Made by a program: the position numbers and the translations under genes
Notes under the pieces: generated by a model
Told to the model about the DNA's origin: nothing
Seen by the model: only the letters and a program-made list of their open reading frames with translations
The model's database searches: none
DNA from: Hibiscus mutabilis
Lineage: Eukaryota; Streptophyta; Magnoliopsida; Malvales; Malvaceae
Length of the DNA stretch: 64,000 nt
NCBI GenBank assembly: GCA_019671005.1
Contig: CM033752.1
Span: 14,074,001-14,138,000 of the forward strand
Reading direction: 5' to 3'
Shown: positions 20,216 to 33,411 of the stretch, piece by piece
How the letters are laid out: each line of letters starts with the position of its first letter
How positions within the stretch are numbered: position 1 is the stretch's first letter

Positions 20216-20373
20216 TGTAACGACCTAAATTTTGGAATCCATGGGTCGGCTTAACATGAGTCTTGGGCCCTGCGTGTTGGGCTAAGAAGTAGAGCCGTTA
20301 GAGGCTTAGTGGGCTTCCCTATGGATTCTTTGGAGTTTTTGGGCCTTGCTTGTGTGAATAGAAGAGGAAAGAG
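20216..20373 (+). mobile_element. Start of family C 3' LTR
   Basis: 158 bases similar to the starts of the LTRs at 34742 and 39945, including a GGGCC-rich stretch. Interrupted by a family A LTR. Confidence 0.75.
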
Positions 20374-21209
20374 TGTAACACCCCGGTTCTGGCTTAGATG
20401 TTTTAAGGTTGGTTCAAAGGTCTGGTGGACCGGTATTAGAGTTTTGGGTCAGTTTTAGGATTTAATTAGTTTAAATATTTTTGAAGGTGATAAATTTGGG
20501 AAAAATATTCTAAAATCATTATTAAATATATTAAAGATATTGGTGAAATCAATTTTGGAAAATTAGATTTTGAAATCGGACATTTTGGGCTGGTGACAAA
20601 AATGCAAGTTTTGAAAACTATTTTTAAATGTGACTAAAATGAAAAGGGTTAAATTCTTAGAATCTTTAAGGAGCAATTTTACCAAGTTTTCTTTGAGGAT
20701 TTCTCCCTTAATTAAAGATATTTTAACATGTGTTTTAAAGATAATTAGAAAGATATTTTAGTTAAAAAGTTAGTTAAGCTCTTTAAAGAAAATTCAAGTA
20801 ACTTTTCTCTCAACTTTTCTCTCCACTCTCTCCTCAGCCAAACACTCAAGTTTTCGTCAAAATCCAGAGGTGAGGTGTCTTTTAACTTGTTTTTATGATT
20901 TGTAATTGATTAATTAACATTGTTTTTTTCAAAATCTCATTTAAATCTTGTGTTTTCTTAGCTTTTATCAAACCAATTGAGGGAGGAATCTCACAATAGG
21001 GGTAAGGTCTGTGATCTCCTCTATTGTATGGTTATTTACTAAAATTACCAAGTATTTGATCCTTGATTTATTGATTGTAAACTGATTTTATTATTTTATC
21101 AATGTTTGATTGAGTTAATTGGGTAAAATTGATGTAATAAGGTAATTTTCGAAGTGGATCTATTTTTCTAGTGTTTAAGATTGATTTAATACATATTTTG
21201 GATGTATTA
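20374..21209 (+). mobile_element. Family A LTR, first segment
   Basis: Starts TGTAACACCCCGGTTCTGGC, matching the family A LTR start read on the minus strand from 17476. It is interrupted at 21210 by the family B element and resumes at 32511. The last five bases, TATTA, are the target duplication. Confidence 0.88.
21205..21209. repeat. Target site duplication of family B element, left
   Basis: TATTA directly before TGTAACACCC; repeated at 32511-32515 after the element. Confidence 0.9.
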
Positions 21210-24200
21210 TGTAACACCCTTAATGTATACTCCTAGACCGAATATACATTAAAGATGTTACGAAATCTTTGGAAGAAATCTTGACTTGAATTTTTTTTTC
21301 CAAAATTTAATGTGTAGTTTAACCATTTCTCGGTTTAAATATAAAACTATGTCATATAGGTGCAGCTAGTTTTGACCCTTAATTGGTTTACAAAATTTAT
21401 AATTGAATTATTAAAATAAAAACAATATAATTCAGGGTGAAAACTACTCAAGCTGTCTAGACCCTTTCTTGATTTTAAAAACTTTTACGCGGTTAGGGCT
21501 AAACAACATTTTAACCATATCAAAGATTTTGCTATTGTTAACAATTCGTATTTCTAAACTTATCCATCCATAAAAGCATATAATTATGTTGTAAACTTAT
21601 GCTATGGACAATTCAACTTTAAAATACTTACATGCCCGCTAGTCTATCAAATTATGGTAAAGACGTACTTACTGAACTTATTGTAGTAACTTGATTTCTC
21701 CCAAATTTCTGCTCCTTCTCGATAGACGATTTCCAGGAAACCTACGTGTGACATAAGACACACGCTAAGTATGAACTTAGTGAGGCAGTTAAACTTATTT
21801 ATTTTAAAATCCTGAAATAATGTAATACAATATGTCATATATAAAAGTGCATTTCGTTTTCTCTATAACATGGCAAGTATATCACAATGTACATATGTAA
21901 TATATTCTATCATGGTCATGTTTTCATTATGCAATTATTTGCATATCATGTAACATGTGTATCATATATCAATAACATTTCTATCACGTATTTCTCTGTC
22001 ATGTAACATGTAACTTCTTTTTCATGTATCATGAAATCATGTAACATCTTTTTCATGTATCATGTAATATCTGTATCATGTAACATATGTATCATGTAAT
22101 CATGTACCATCTGTATCATGTAACATCTATATCATGTATAATGTAACATCTGTATCATGTAACATCTTATTATTATTATCATCGTGTCTAGCTAGAGGCC
22201 CATGGAAACACTAGTCTATCTACACTGTAGTGGCTTGTAGAGTACGTACTCGAGAGGACGCTCTTTGCTCCTCATATAAGGTCGCTCTTTGCTCATTATA
22301 TTAAACACCTCGTTAGTGCATTTTGCACTATGGGCTTGGATCCCCATGGTGTATCTTGTTTCATTTTAATCTTGTCACTATCCATATTTCATGTATGCAT
22401 AATGCATCATCATTTATTCAAACAATAATTCGTACCTGGTATTCCATCAAGCTTGTCATGTCGAGCAATGTATCATATCATGTATTATAGAGAAATGCAA
22501 TGCCATTTTCAATGTAATGCAAACATTTAGAAATGCACGCACCTGAGCCATGTAATAGTATGCCTCACTAAATTCTACTCAAACCTTTCCTTTATAGTAT
22601 CTCGAATCCTCTTTTATTCGTATCCAAACTTCATTAATCACATGAATATAAACAACATTTGTTAGATTCAAATCTAACAATTTCTCAAACATGCTATCAA
22701 ATATAATCATTCGAATATACAAATTTCCTCTTTCCTTCCTTATACTATCCAGGGCTTATTTTGGTCCTTAATAACTATTTAGAACTTCCATTAATCCTTT
22801 TTCAAGCTTACTAATTAACCTTACATACAAAATGTATCAATTCTCATTTTCTGGCAAATTGCACTACCTTCAAAGAAATAATTCTATAAAATAATCTACA
22901 ACTCGAAATTCGATTCCGTTTGTTCTGAAAGAAACTAGATTCAATAATATTTTCAACCATATAAATTAATATCCCAAATTCAACTTGTACGATTTATGGC
23001 GAATTTTCAAAGTCAATTTCTAGTGCTGATTTCAGAACAGACTGCCATACTGTTTTCTGACCTTTCACCACTTAAAAATTCATATCTTTTTACTCGGAAC
23101 TCAAAATCAGTTTCCGTTTGTTGGAGGAGAAACTAGGCGAACAAATATTTACATCAGTATAAAATTCACCTTCTAACCATTTTTGTAGAATTTATGGTGA
23201 ATTTTCAAACTTACTGCCAAATCCAGTTTTATTACACAACTTCCATAAATAACTTCAAACTTTATACTAATTTCTCCTTACTTTGCTATTTGTCAATTTG
23301 GTCCACTTACTTGATTCAAACCACTAATGTATCACTTCCTTCATCAAATAATTATTCAAAAATAATTCCCTCTAATTTTTTCATTCTTTCCGAAATAGTC
23401 ACTAAAAATACAAAGATAAGGATTCAAGCTTCTTAACTTTGCAAATTAGTCCTCAAATCAACATTACTACTTGAATTCTATTATTTCAACTAAAATCAGA
23501 TTTAGTCCTTCTCTAAAACCTCATTTTTGAATTGGTCACTTAACTTCGACAATTTTTCAAAATGGTTACTAACTCGATTTAACATCGGTTTTGCATTCTA
23601 ACTTCAATTTCACCTCTCCAAAATCAATAATAACATAAATACACTTCAAAATCATAAAAATTTAGATTAGTCCTTTAACTTTCAGAATTGCCAAAATGGT
23701 CCCTATACCTTTAATTTAGGGTTTTGCTTCCAAATAACAAATTCAAGCTTACTAGATCATTTACCCAACTTCACAAACCCTAAATCAAACTTGAATCCAT
23801 AAACCCTAATCATCTTCATACAAACTAAAATATGTAGGGTTTAAATATCAACTCAATAACATGATTTTAACATTATACTAGCTTGATTTTAACTTGAATT
23901 TCATCATGAAATCATAAAATTCCAAAAGCCCCAAACTTTTTCCATAAACCCTAATTTCTTCTCATGCAAAATTCTCATCAATCAAGCATGTTTTACATGA
24001 ATAATTTACACCAAAAGATAGAGCTTGAAGAATATAACAACTTTGTAGTTGAAGAGATTACCTGAAAATTGAGTTTTGGGGTTTGAATCGAGCTTGAAAA
24101 TTTTTCTCCCTTTTTTTTTCTCCTCTTAGTTCATAATATTTCAAGAATGATGAACAATTTGGTTCATCTTTTACTTATTTAAATCCACATGTTAAAATTA

Positions 24201-25094
24201 AAGGAATTTAAAATACATTTAATTAGTAAAATTACTAATTTGCCCTTTTAATCCAATGGCCAAGACTTAATCTTATAAAAAAATCAATGGCCATGATTTG
24301 ATCCAAGTGTAATTCAACTTCCAAAATTGCCCTCAATATTTTAAAATATTATCATCCTTTTCAAATGACCAATTTGCCCTCTAACTAGTCTTTATTTACT
24401 AGTTTGCCATTCTTGTAAAAATTCAACTAAATCTAGTTGGAATCCAACCAAAAATAATAAAATATTCATAAAATAATATTTTATAACTTTTCCATGGCTT
24501 TTGGATCTGCCTCTGAAATTCCAAATCGATCCGATTTCTCGATATTCATAAAATACTTCTATTGTGATTTTACCCTTTTCAAGCTATTGGATTTATTCCG
24601 AAAATTCTATATTTCTACATTCGGGAAATAAACTCTTTTATCCCATAAAAACTTCCTTTTCCAATGACTTAGACTGAATTTTCCTAACTCAGTCTATTAT
24701 TTCGATAATTATCGAAAATCTTCATAGAATAAAATTTCTCTTAGAAATCCTTTATCGATAATCCATACAAATTTTCTCTACACTTACTGAGTCCAAAATA
24801 TCGATCAGAAGCACTTTTATGAGACCTTCCCGGAGGTTACCCATCCTGATATTTCCCTAACCTGAACACGCTTAACAATTTTATTCGATATAAATTTAGA
24901 ACCTTTTACTGCATCTTAATTCTTAAAACCGATAACAAAGTACTTATTTCGATCCAATTCACTCATATACTGAATAAAATTACTAATTGGGGAAATTTAA
25001 ACTTTAGTCCCCAAACTTTTTCAAAGTTTATACTTTAACTCCAAAACTTTCAAAAATTACATTTTGGTCACTGGCCAAAATTTGGGATATTACA
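21210..25094 (-). mobile_element. Family B 3' LTR (3,885 bp)
   Basis: Ends TGTAAC... and ...ATTACA. It contains the ATCATGTAACAT repeat array, a CTAAG/CTTAG hairpin before TGAGG (21765-21785), and long AT-rich stretches with recurring phrases such as AATTTGCCCT and TTTTGGTCC. Small open frames (for example 23194-23436) occur in both LTRs but have no recognisable domain. Confidence 0.92.
21955..22170. repeat. ATCATGTAACAT repeat array, family B 3' LTR
   Basis: Irregular tandem units of about 16-33 bases built on TATCATGTAACATCT. The same array in the 5' LTR (29295-29580) is longer. Confidence 0.88.
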
Positions 25095-25130
25095 ATTCTT
25101 CCCCTTAAGAAAATTCGTCCTTGAATTTTC
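25095..25130 (-). promoter_or_regulatory. 3' polypurine tract region, family B
   Basis: On the minus strand TTCTTAAGGGGAAGAAT runs into the LTR start TGTAATATCCC. The preceding GGACGAATTTTC also resembles the end of Tekay-like pol. Confidence 0.75.
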
Positions 25131-26780
25131 AAAAAATATGTGTTTCAAACAATTGCAGATATTGCTCCCTCATTTTCTTCTCAACCTCCCAAGTGGCTTA
25201 TTCAATCTTGTGATTTTTTTCTTCGAAACTTCAATCAATGAATTTTTTTTATTCCTTAATTCTTTAATTCATTAACCAATATTTCTCTTAGCCCCTCTTC
25301 ATGTATCAAATTTAATTACATCTCAATTTATTCAGGAGTGATGACAAGTAAATAATTCAGCCAATGCCCCCAAAACATTATACTATAGACTTTTGCTCAC
25401 TTCTAGAGATAAGACCCATTAATATACTCTTGGTCCAACTCTTTCACGATTCCTTGAGGTATAATAGTTCTGGAACCAAGTTTTTCCCTTTTTGACCTAT
25501 ACAAATCATTCTTCCTCGAATTAATACTTTTCTTCCTTTTCTTTTCTTTTAGCTTTAACTGATAACATCTTGTCCAAAGATCAACTTTTTTTTACATCTT
25601 ACTTCTACATTTCATATAGATAGCCAATTTATCTTAAAATTGGATTTAGAATTCTTAGATTACTGGCTTTATTTTCAGCTTTACTAACATACATTTCTTA
25701 AAATTTCTTATAATTCTTGTGCTATGCTTCAAATCATTTATTAGCAATCATACTATAATTCTCCAAATAAAATTATTCCTTGTCATACCGGCCTAACACA
25801 CTGATCTCACACTTTTTTCTCATAAACAATGTGAGTACTTTATCAAAGCTCAGAAATCAGTGAAATCATTTTTTTATGAACTAATCACCGACTCTAATTT
25901 CTAACACCTTTCTAGGAAGTTTTCCAAACTACTTCCTATGTATCAATTTTACTTCTTCTAGGAGTTTTATCATCCTTCATCTTCAAATAAACAATCAAAA
26001 CTTCTATTTTTGTTCTGACATTTAAGGCTCCCAACAATTTTAAACATTTAAACAACCAATGTTTTATTATATACAGATGCTGAAGGTTACAACCTTTTAG
26101 GTACTTCTTGTTCTTGTACTTGAGCTCCTTACTGCACCAGTAGCTCAATCAAGATAGAAATTGGAACACGTTCATACTTAATTTCATGATTACTGTTATG
26201 GGTATCTTTATAATCCTTGTGATCCAAGACTCTTATTCTTGTCTATAAACACTTCTAGGGAAATTTATATTAGTCGAAACAATCCTCAACTAAACACACT
26301 TCCTTTGACTTCATTAAGGAACTGATTTCTTTTTTAAAAAATTTGAACGTTTCTTCTTATAATCACTTCTACCTTGTGCACAAATAACCAACTTATCTTA
26401 ATTACACTTCAGATTTCGAGATAATTCCTTCATAATACCTTTGTGATCAGTGTAACTAGAATACTTCTTACCATTCCAAGGGAATACCTTTTTACGATAG
26501 TTGAGTAAGTAGCAGAGTAATAATAGATAAATTCTACATAAAACATTTATAATATCCAGCAAATTTCCAAGAAACTCTGAACTTTAGAGACATTTTTCGG
26601 TGCCTCCTATTCAAGAATAGATTGTACTTCATTGGAATTCAACTCTTATTCCTTCAGCCGATACTACAAGTCTAAAGAAAATTACTTCTGATAACCAAAA
26701 TTTATATTCAGAAAACCTTGCACAAAGCTACTTATCTCTTAATGTTTGTAATACCACTCAAAAATGGTAATTATGTTCAG
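25131..26780 (-). other. Family B internal region without recognisable genes
   Basis: AT-rich with stops in all frames. RNase H, integrase and chromodomain would be expected here, but no motif of them could be picked out. The phrase YTDHKGI near 26440 (minus strand) may be a relic of the RNase H TDHKSLKY motif. Either heavily mutated or replaced. Confidence 0.5.
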
Positions 26781-27420
26781 CTTCTATCTTTCAGTATACC
26801 AGAATATTGTCCATGAAGACTACTACTACAAACTGGTCTAAGTAGTATTATAATACCCTATTCATCAAATCCATGAATACAACAGGGGCATTTGTAAGTC
26901 CAAATAGCATTACCTAGAATTCGTAATGTCCATAAAGAGCCCTCAATGTTGTCTTTGATACATCTTCTTCTTTGACCTTGAGTTGATAATAACCTGATCG
27001 AAGATCTATCTTTGAGAACATTGTTGCACCTCTAAGCTGATCAAATCGATCTTCAATCCTTGGTAGTGGATACTTGCTCTTAATAGTTACTTTCTTCAAC
27101 TACCGGTAATCTATACATAATTGTAGAGAACTCTCTTTCTTCTCTACAAATAATATCAAAGTGCCCTATGGTGATACATTCGGTCAAGTGTAATCCCAGT
27201 CTAACAGTTTTTTCAATTGAGCTTTTAGATTTCTTAGCTCAATTGACACCATCCTATATGGTGCTATCGATACCGGTTCAATTCTAAGATAGACATCAAT
27301 CCCAAACTGTACCTCTCTATCCGGAGGTAATTCTAATAACTCATCCGAAAACACATTTGAAATTTTTCCCACAATCTGGACATCTTTAATCTTCTTGTGT
27401 GACATTTGTATAATCACCAC
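26781..27420 (-). pseudogene. Family B reverse transcriptase, broken
   Basis: 27420-27184 encodes the RT lead-in ([40 protein letters not shown]). 27099-26914 encodes [19 protein letters not shown] sequence and [19 protein letters not shown]. Further on the catalytic pair is altered: FMDNILVY instead of F-x-D-D (near 26810-26830). Stops separate the pieces. Confidence 0.88.
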
Positions 27421-27515
27421 ATAAATTAAACATGCCTTACATCCATTTACTTAACAACCTCTGAGCTGTTGTCGTAGAAATCACTGACTCTAAACAGTCA
27501 GTTCTTTTTTTCACA

Positions 27516-27755
27516 TCAGGTCCTTGAAGCACTAACCCCTTTTTTATACATCACTTCTGCATTATATGCAGATTGCCAATTCATTCCAAGAATAACTTCA
27601 AATTCATGAAATAGAAGTTCCATTAAACTCACTGGGAACTTAATCCACTGAATTACTAATGGACGTTCCTTATATATTCTAGTCACCCATACACTATGTC
27701 CAAATGGATTACTAAAAGTCACATCACTAGAAATAATTTCCTTAAAAATCTTCAT
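27516..27755 (-). pseudogene. Family B protease fragment
   Basis: 80 codons with LVIQWIKFPVSLMELLFHEF and EVILGMNWQSAYNAEV, the C-terminal half of a Ty3/gypsy retropepsin (family A: FDVILGIDWLSEH). The active-site Asp lies upstream in a damaged part (compare SGFDSFIH, normally DSGSTHS). Confidence 0.8.
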
Positions 27756-27839
27756 TGTGCCATTATCTTAGTACTAATGTATGAGTGAGTCAAATCCGGA
27801 TCAAATAAAGTAAATACAGACTCTCTCTATAGCCTTTGC

Positions 27840-28210
27840 TGTATTTAAAAAATTCTGATAAACCGATACACTCATACCTAACAACATCTCTTTATTAAAA
27901 TGATCGCCTATATATTTGGTTTTAAACACTTTTTAAAAGAATTTCCCAATCACTTCCTTAACAGGTACTAACTCTGCGGCAATAGACCACTAAATACAAA
28001 CGTGTTCCCTTAGCAAGATACAGCTTCTTTTAACTTCTTAGTATATATGCAGTTTAATTCCACTATAGCATGACTTTAACATCTTTATGCCACAAATTGG
28101 CAACTATTGGACCACTTTCTCCATTAAATTCAGGAGCTCCTTAACAATCGACATCCGTACTGGTGCAGGTACCAGACTGGTGCAGGCACAAGGGTCTTAA
28201 TTCTATTAAC
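27840..28210 (-). pseudogene. Family B gag relic
   Basis: Scattered phrases on the minus strand resemble gag: EFNGESGPIVANLWH (capsid start) and KVFKTKYIGDHF (compare FKRKYLGAQYL in family A). Many stops; gag is joined to protease through a deletion because the zinc-knuckle part is not seen. Confidence 0.55.
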
Positions 28211-28540
28211 CACAACTTTTAAAGCTCATACTAAGGTTTCATATTTTTGTGCTAGAGTTCTCTGCTATACAAGTAGATCTACTGAGGTAAGAGCCAGAGA
28301 TGAAACATTCTGTATTTCATTACTTCTACTTTGGACCTCCTTTTGGTCTCAATTGTCAGATGTCTAACACAGCCCAACAATACTTGACATTACTTATTTC
28401 TATTATAACTTATTCATGTTATTGAGGAGCATAATCAAGTTACACAATAGTACGTCAGTAACATGACATCCTAGTGGAATGTATTTAACATCAAATCATA
28501 TTAAACATGGTTTAGCCTCCAAAATCGGCTAAACATGTAG

Positions 28541-28554
28541 CTCTGATACTAATA
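28541..28554 (-). promoter_or_regulatory. tRNA-Met primer binding site, family B
   Basis: On the minus strand TTAGTATCAGAGCTA; it differs from TGGTATCAGAGC at the first bases. Confidence 0.75.
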
Positions 28555-28556
28555 AA

Positions 28557-31500
28557 TGTAACACCTTTAACTTATACTCATAGTCCAAATATACATTAAA
28601 GATGTTACAAAATCATTGGAAGAAATCTTGACTTGAAATTTTTTTTCCAAAATTTAATTTGTAGTTTAACCCTTTCTCGGTTTTAAATTTAAAACTATGT
28701 CTCTAGGTGCAACTAGTTTTGACCCTGAATTGGTTTACAAAATTTATAATTGAATTATTAAAATAAAAACAATATAATTCAGGGTGAAAACTACGCAAGC
28801 TGCCTAGACCCTTTCTTGATTTTAAAATTTTTACGCGATTAGGGCTAAACAACATTTTAACCATATCAAAGATTTTGCTATTGTTAACAATTCGTATTTC
28901 TAAACTTATCCATCCATAAAAGCATATAATTATGTTGTAAACTTATGTTGTAGACAGTTTAGCTTTAAAACACTTACATGCCCGCTAGTCTATCAACTTA
29001 TGGTAAAGACGTACTTACTGAACTTATTGTAGCAACTTGATTTTTCCCAAATTTCTGCTCCTTCTCGATAGACGATTTCCAGGAAACCTACGTGTGACAT
29101 AAGACACACGCTAAGTACAAACTTAGTGAGGCTGTTAAACTTATTTATTTTAAAATCCTGAAATAATGTAATACAGTATGTCATATATAAAAGTGCATTT
29201 CGTTTTCACTGTAACATGGCAAGTATATCACAATGTACATATGTCATATATTTTATCATGGTCATGTTTTCATTATGCAATCATTTGCATATCATGTATT
29301 CTATCATGTATCATGTAATATGTCTATCATATATCAATAACATTTCTATCATGTATGTCATGTATTTCTCTGTCATGTAACATGTAACTTCTTTTTCATG
29401 TATCATGAAATCATGTAACATCTTTTTCATGTATCATGTACTTATGTAACATCTTTTTCATGTATCATGTAATCATGTAACATCTTTTTCATGTATCATG
29501 TAGTCATGTAACATCTGTATCATGTAATTATGTAACATATGTATCATGTAACATGTAACATCTGTATCATGTAACATCTTGTTATTATTATCATCGTGTC
29601 TGGCTAGAGGCCCATGGAAACCCCGTAGCCTATCTGCACTCTAGTTCCTTGTAGAGTACGTACTTGAGAGGACGCTCTTTGCTCCTCATATAAGGACGCT
29701 CTTTGCTCATTATATTAAACACCTCGTTAGTGCATTTTGCATCATGGGCTTGGATCCCCAGGGTGTATCTTGTTTCATTTTAATCATGTAATTATCCATA
29801 TTTCATGTATGCATATTGCATCATCATTTATGCAAACAATAATTCGTACTTGGTATTCCATCAAGCTTGCCATATCGAGCAATGTATCATATCATGTATT
29901 ATAGAGAAATTCAAAGCCATTTTCAATGTAATGCAAACATTTAGAAATGCACTCACTTGGGCCATGTAATAGTATGCCTCACTAAATTCTACTCGAACCT
30001 TTCCTTTATAGTATCTCGAATCCTCTTTTATTCGTATCCAAACTTCATTAATCACATGAATATAAACAATATTTGTTAGATTCAAATCTAACAATTTCTC
30101 AAACATGCTATCAAATATAATCATTCGAATATAAAAATTTCCTCTTTCCTTCCTTATATTGTCCAAGACTTATTTTGGTCCTTAATAACTATTTAGAACT
30201 TCTATTAATCTTTTTCAAGCTTACTAATTAACCTTACATACAAAATGTATCAATTCTCATTTTTTGGCAGATTGCACTACCTTCAAAGAAATATTTCTAT
30301 AAAATAATCTACAACTCGGAATTTGATTCCGTTTGTTCTGAAAGAAACTAGATTCAATAATCTTTTCAACCATATAAATTAATAGCCCAAAGTCAACTTG
30401 TACGATTTATGGCGAATTTTCAAAGTTAATTTCCAGCGCTGATTTCGAAACAGACTGCCATATTGTTTTCTAACCTTTCACCACTTAAAAATTCATATTT
30501 TTTACTCGGAACTCGAAATCAGTTTCCATTTGTTGGAGGTGAAACTAGACGAACAAATATTTACATCGGTATAAAATTCACCTTTTAACCAATTTTGTAG
30601 AATTTATGGTGAATTTTCAAACTTACTGCCAAATCCAGTTTTCCTACACAACTTCCATAAATAACTTCAAACTTTATACTAATTTCTCCTTACTTTGCTA
30701 TTTATCAATTTGGTCCCCTTACTTGATTCAAACCACTAATGTATCACTTTCTTCATCAAACAACTATTCAAAAATAATTCCCTCTAATTTTTTCGTTCTT
30801 TCCGAAATAGTCCCTAAAAATGCAAAGATAAGGATTCAAGCTTCTTAACTTTGCAAATTAGTCCTCAAATCAACATTAATACTTGAATTATATTATTTCA
30901 ACTAAAACCAGATTTAGTCCTTATCTAAAACCTCATTTCTGAATTGGACACTTAACTTTGACAATTTGTCAAAATGGTTACAAACTCGATTTAACATAGG
31001 TTTTGCATTCTAACTTCAATTTCACCTCTCCAACATCAATAATAACATAAATACATTTCAAAATCATAAAAATTTAGATTAGTCCTTTAACTTTCAGAAT
31101 TGCTAAAATGGTCCCTATACCTTCAATTTAGGGTTTTGCTTCCAAATAACAAATTCAAGCTTACTAGATCATTAATCCAACATCACAAACCCAAAATCAA
31201 ACTTGAATCCATAAACCCTAATCATCTTCATACAAACTAAAATATGTAGGGTTTAAATCTCAACTCAATAACATGATTTTAACATTATACTAGCTTGATT
31301 TCAACTTGAATTTCATCATGAAATCATAAAATTCCAAAAGCCCCAAACTTTTTCCATAAACCCTAATTTCTTCTCATGTAAAATTCTCACCAATCAAGAA
31401 TGTTTTCCATGAATTATTTACACCAAAAGGTAGAGCTTGAAGAATAGAACAACTTTGTAGTTGAAGAGATTACCTAAAAATCGTGTTTAGGGGCTTGAAT

Positions 31501-32510
31501 CGAGCTTAAAAATTTTCTCCCTTTTTTTATCCTCTTAGATCGAAATATTTCAAGAAAGATGAACAATTTGGTTCATCTTTTACTTATTTAAATCCACATG
31601 TTAAAATTAAAGGAATTTAAAATTCATTTAATTAGTGAAATTACTAATTTGCCCTTTTAATCCAATGGCCAAGACTTAATCTTATCAAAAATCAATGGCC
31701 ATGATTTGATCCATGTGTAATTCACCTTCCAAAATTGCCCTTAATATTTCAAAATATTTCAAAATTGCCATCCTTGTCAAATAACCAATTTGCCCTCCAA
31801 CTAGTCTTTATTTACTAGTTTGCCATTCTTGTAAAAATTCAACTAAATCTAGTTGGAATCCAACCAAAAATAATAAAATATTCATAAAATAATAATTTAT
31901 GACTTTTCCATGGCTTTTGGATCTTCCTCTAAAATTCCAGTTCGATCCGATTTCTCGATATTCATAAAATACTTCTACTACAATTTTACCCTTTTCAAGC
32001 TATTGGATTTATTCCAAAAATTATATATTTCCACATTTGGGAAATAAACTCTATTATCCCATAAAAACTTCCATTTCCAAGGACTTAGACTGAATTTTCC
32101 TAACTCAGTCTATTATTTCGATAATTATCAAAAATCTTCATAGAATAAAATTCCTCTTAGAAATCCTTTATCGATAATCCATACAAATTTTCTCTACTCT
32201 TACTGAGTCCAAAATATCGATTAGAAATACTTTTATGGGACCTTCCTGGAGGTCACCCATCCTAATATTTCCTTAACCTAAGCACGCTTAACAATTTTAT
32301 TCGATCTAAATTTAGTACCTTTTACTGCATCTTAATTCTTAAAACCGATATCAAGGTACTTATTTCTATCCGACTCACACTTATACTGAATAAAATTACT
32401 TATTGGGGAAATTTACACTTTTGTCCCCAAACTTTTTCAAAGTTCATACTTTAACCCCAAAACTTTCAAAAATTACATTTTGGTCACTGGCCAAAATTTG
32501 GAATATTACA
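28557..32510 (-). mobile_element. Family B 5' LTR (3,954 bp)
   Basis: Collinear with the 3' LTR and about 70 bases longer, mainly in the repeat array. Starts (minus strand) TGTAATATTCC and ends GGTGTTACA. Confidence 0.92.
29295..29580. repeat. ATCATGTAACAT repeat array, family B 5' LTR
   Basis: Includes four units of roughly 33 bases with TCATGTAACATCTTTTTCAT, then shorter ones. The 3' LTR has fewer long units. Confidence 0.88.
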
Positions 32511-32515
32511 TATTA
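32511..32515. repeat. Target site duplication of family B element, right
   Basis: TATTA, copy of 21205-21209. Confidence 0.9.
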
Positions 32516-33411
32516 TGATGTTGATAGGTTGTTTTTATCAAGAGAATCCCGAAACTCTTGGATCTCTAATTGTTTAGGTTGTTAGATTTTAGCTTTTGTG
32601 ATGATATTCGATTTTAATCTTTGTTGGAAGCAAATGGATGTTTGGAAAGAGGTTTTGGATGATAATTGACGTTAATTGATGAGTTGAATCATTGTTTTAT
32701 GGCTGGGTTAAGTTTCAGAAACATTTGATGATGATTTCGGTTTGTTTCAAATGGTTTCTAAGTGGGCAACTTGAGAGTTGCGGGGTTTTGCTTTGAGACA
32801 ATGGTTTGAATGCATAATGATGCATTTATCCTCTGGTTTTATGTGTTTAAAACAGGGGATAATCAAGGTGAAGAAGCTTGGCATTGTTTTGTTGCTTGCC
32901 GGGAGCTTGTATCGCATTGGCAAGGAAGACGAAGCGTATCGATGAGTGGAAACTAGTTTTAGATGCTTTACAAAAGTTTGTAAAGGTTGTTGGGAGTTTA
33001 GGGTAAGCGTGAAACGCTTACCTAAGCTCGAAAGTAAGTTTCCCTTATTTTGCTCTTGAATATCGGCTAGGATATGAGCATGTTGTTTGTATGTTTTGAT
33101 GATAAACATGGTATGATTTACTTACTGGAAATGCATATTTTTTAGTACATATGCAGGGGTTTGAAAGTATATTAAATGCTATTGAGCATTGGTTTTCATT
33201 CCGGTTGGGAATAGTGTTATTGCATTGGTAATGAGATTTGCATATGTAATGTTTTGTTTATGCATTGTAAAGCAGTAAATAAATGGTTTGTAAATGGTAT
33301 ATTGGCTATGTGACATGGTAAAAACAATCAAACATAGTTGGCATGCCATAGTATTAAAAGTGCACTACAAAATATGAACAAAATCGATCGTGGCCATGGG
33401 TCCTTGAGGTA

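Larger units (their letters stand above)
17477..20373 (+). mobile_element. Family C Tekay-like chromovirus, 3' part
   Basis: From reverse transcriptase through the chromodomain, then a purine tract and 158 bases of 3' LTR (TGTAACGACCTAAATTTTGG at 20216). Its 5' part was lost where the family A element sits (17476/17477), and its LTR is cut at 20374 by another family A LTR. The LTR start identifies it with the family C LTRs at 34742 and 39945. Confidence 0.85.
21210..32510 (-). mobile_element. Complete family B LTR retrotransposon (11.3 kb), internally deleted
   Basis: Both LTRs, primer site, purine tract and a 5-bp target duplication (TATTA) are present. It lies on the minus strand: 5' LTR 28557-32510, internal 25095-28556, 3' LTR 21210-25094. 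Internal DNA is only about 3.5 kb and holds degraded gag, protease and RT. No RNase H, integrase or chromodomain could be recognised. The protein fragments are of Tekay/Del type. In one roughly 105-base stretch of the LTRs I counted eight differences, so it is not a recent insertion. Confidence 0.93.

Noticed and set aside
23194..23436. 80-codon frame conserved in both family B LTRs (also 30606-30848)
   Set aside because: Conservation is that of the duplicated LTR itself; composition is AT-rich and there is no domain.
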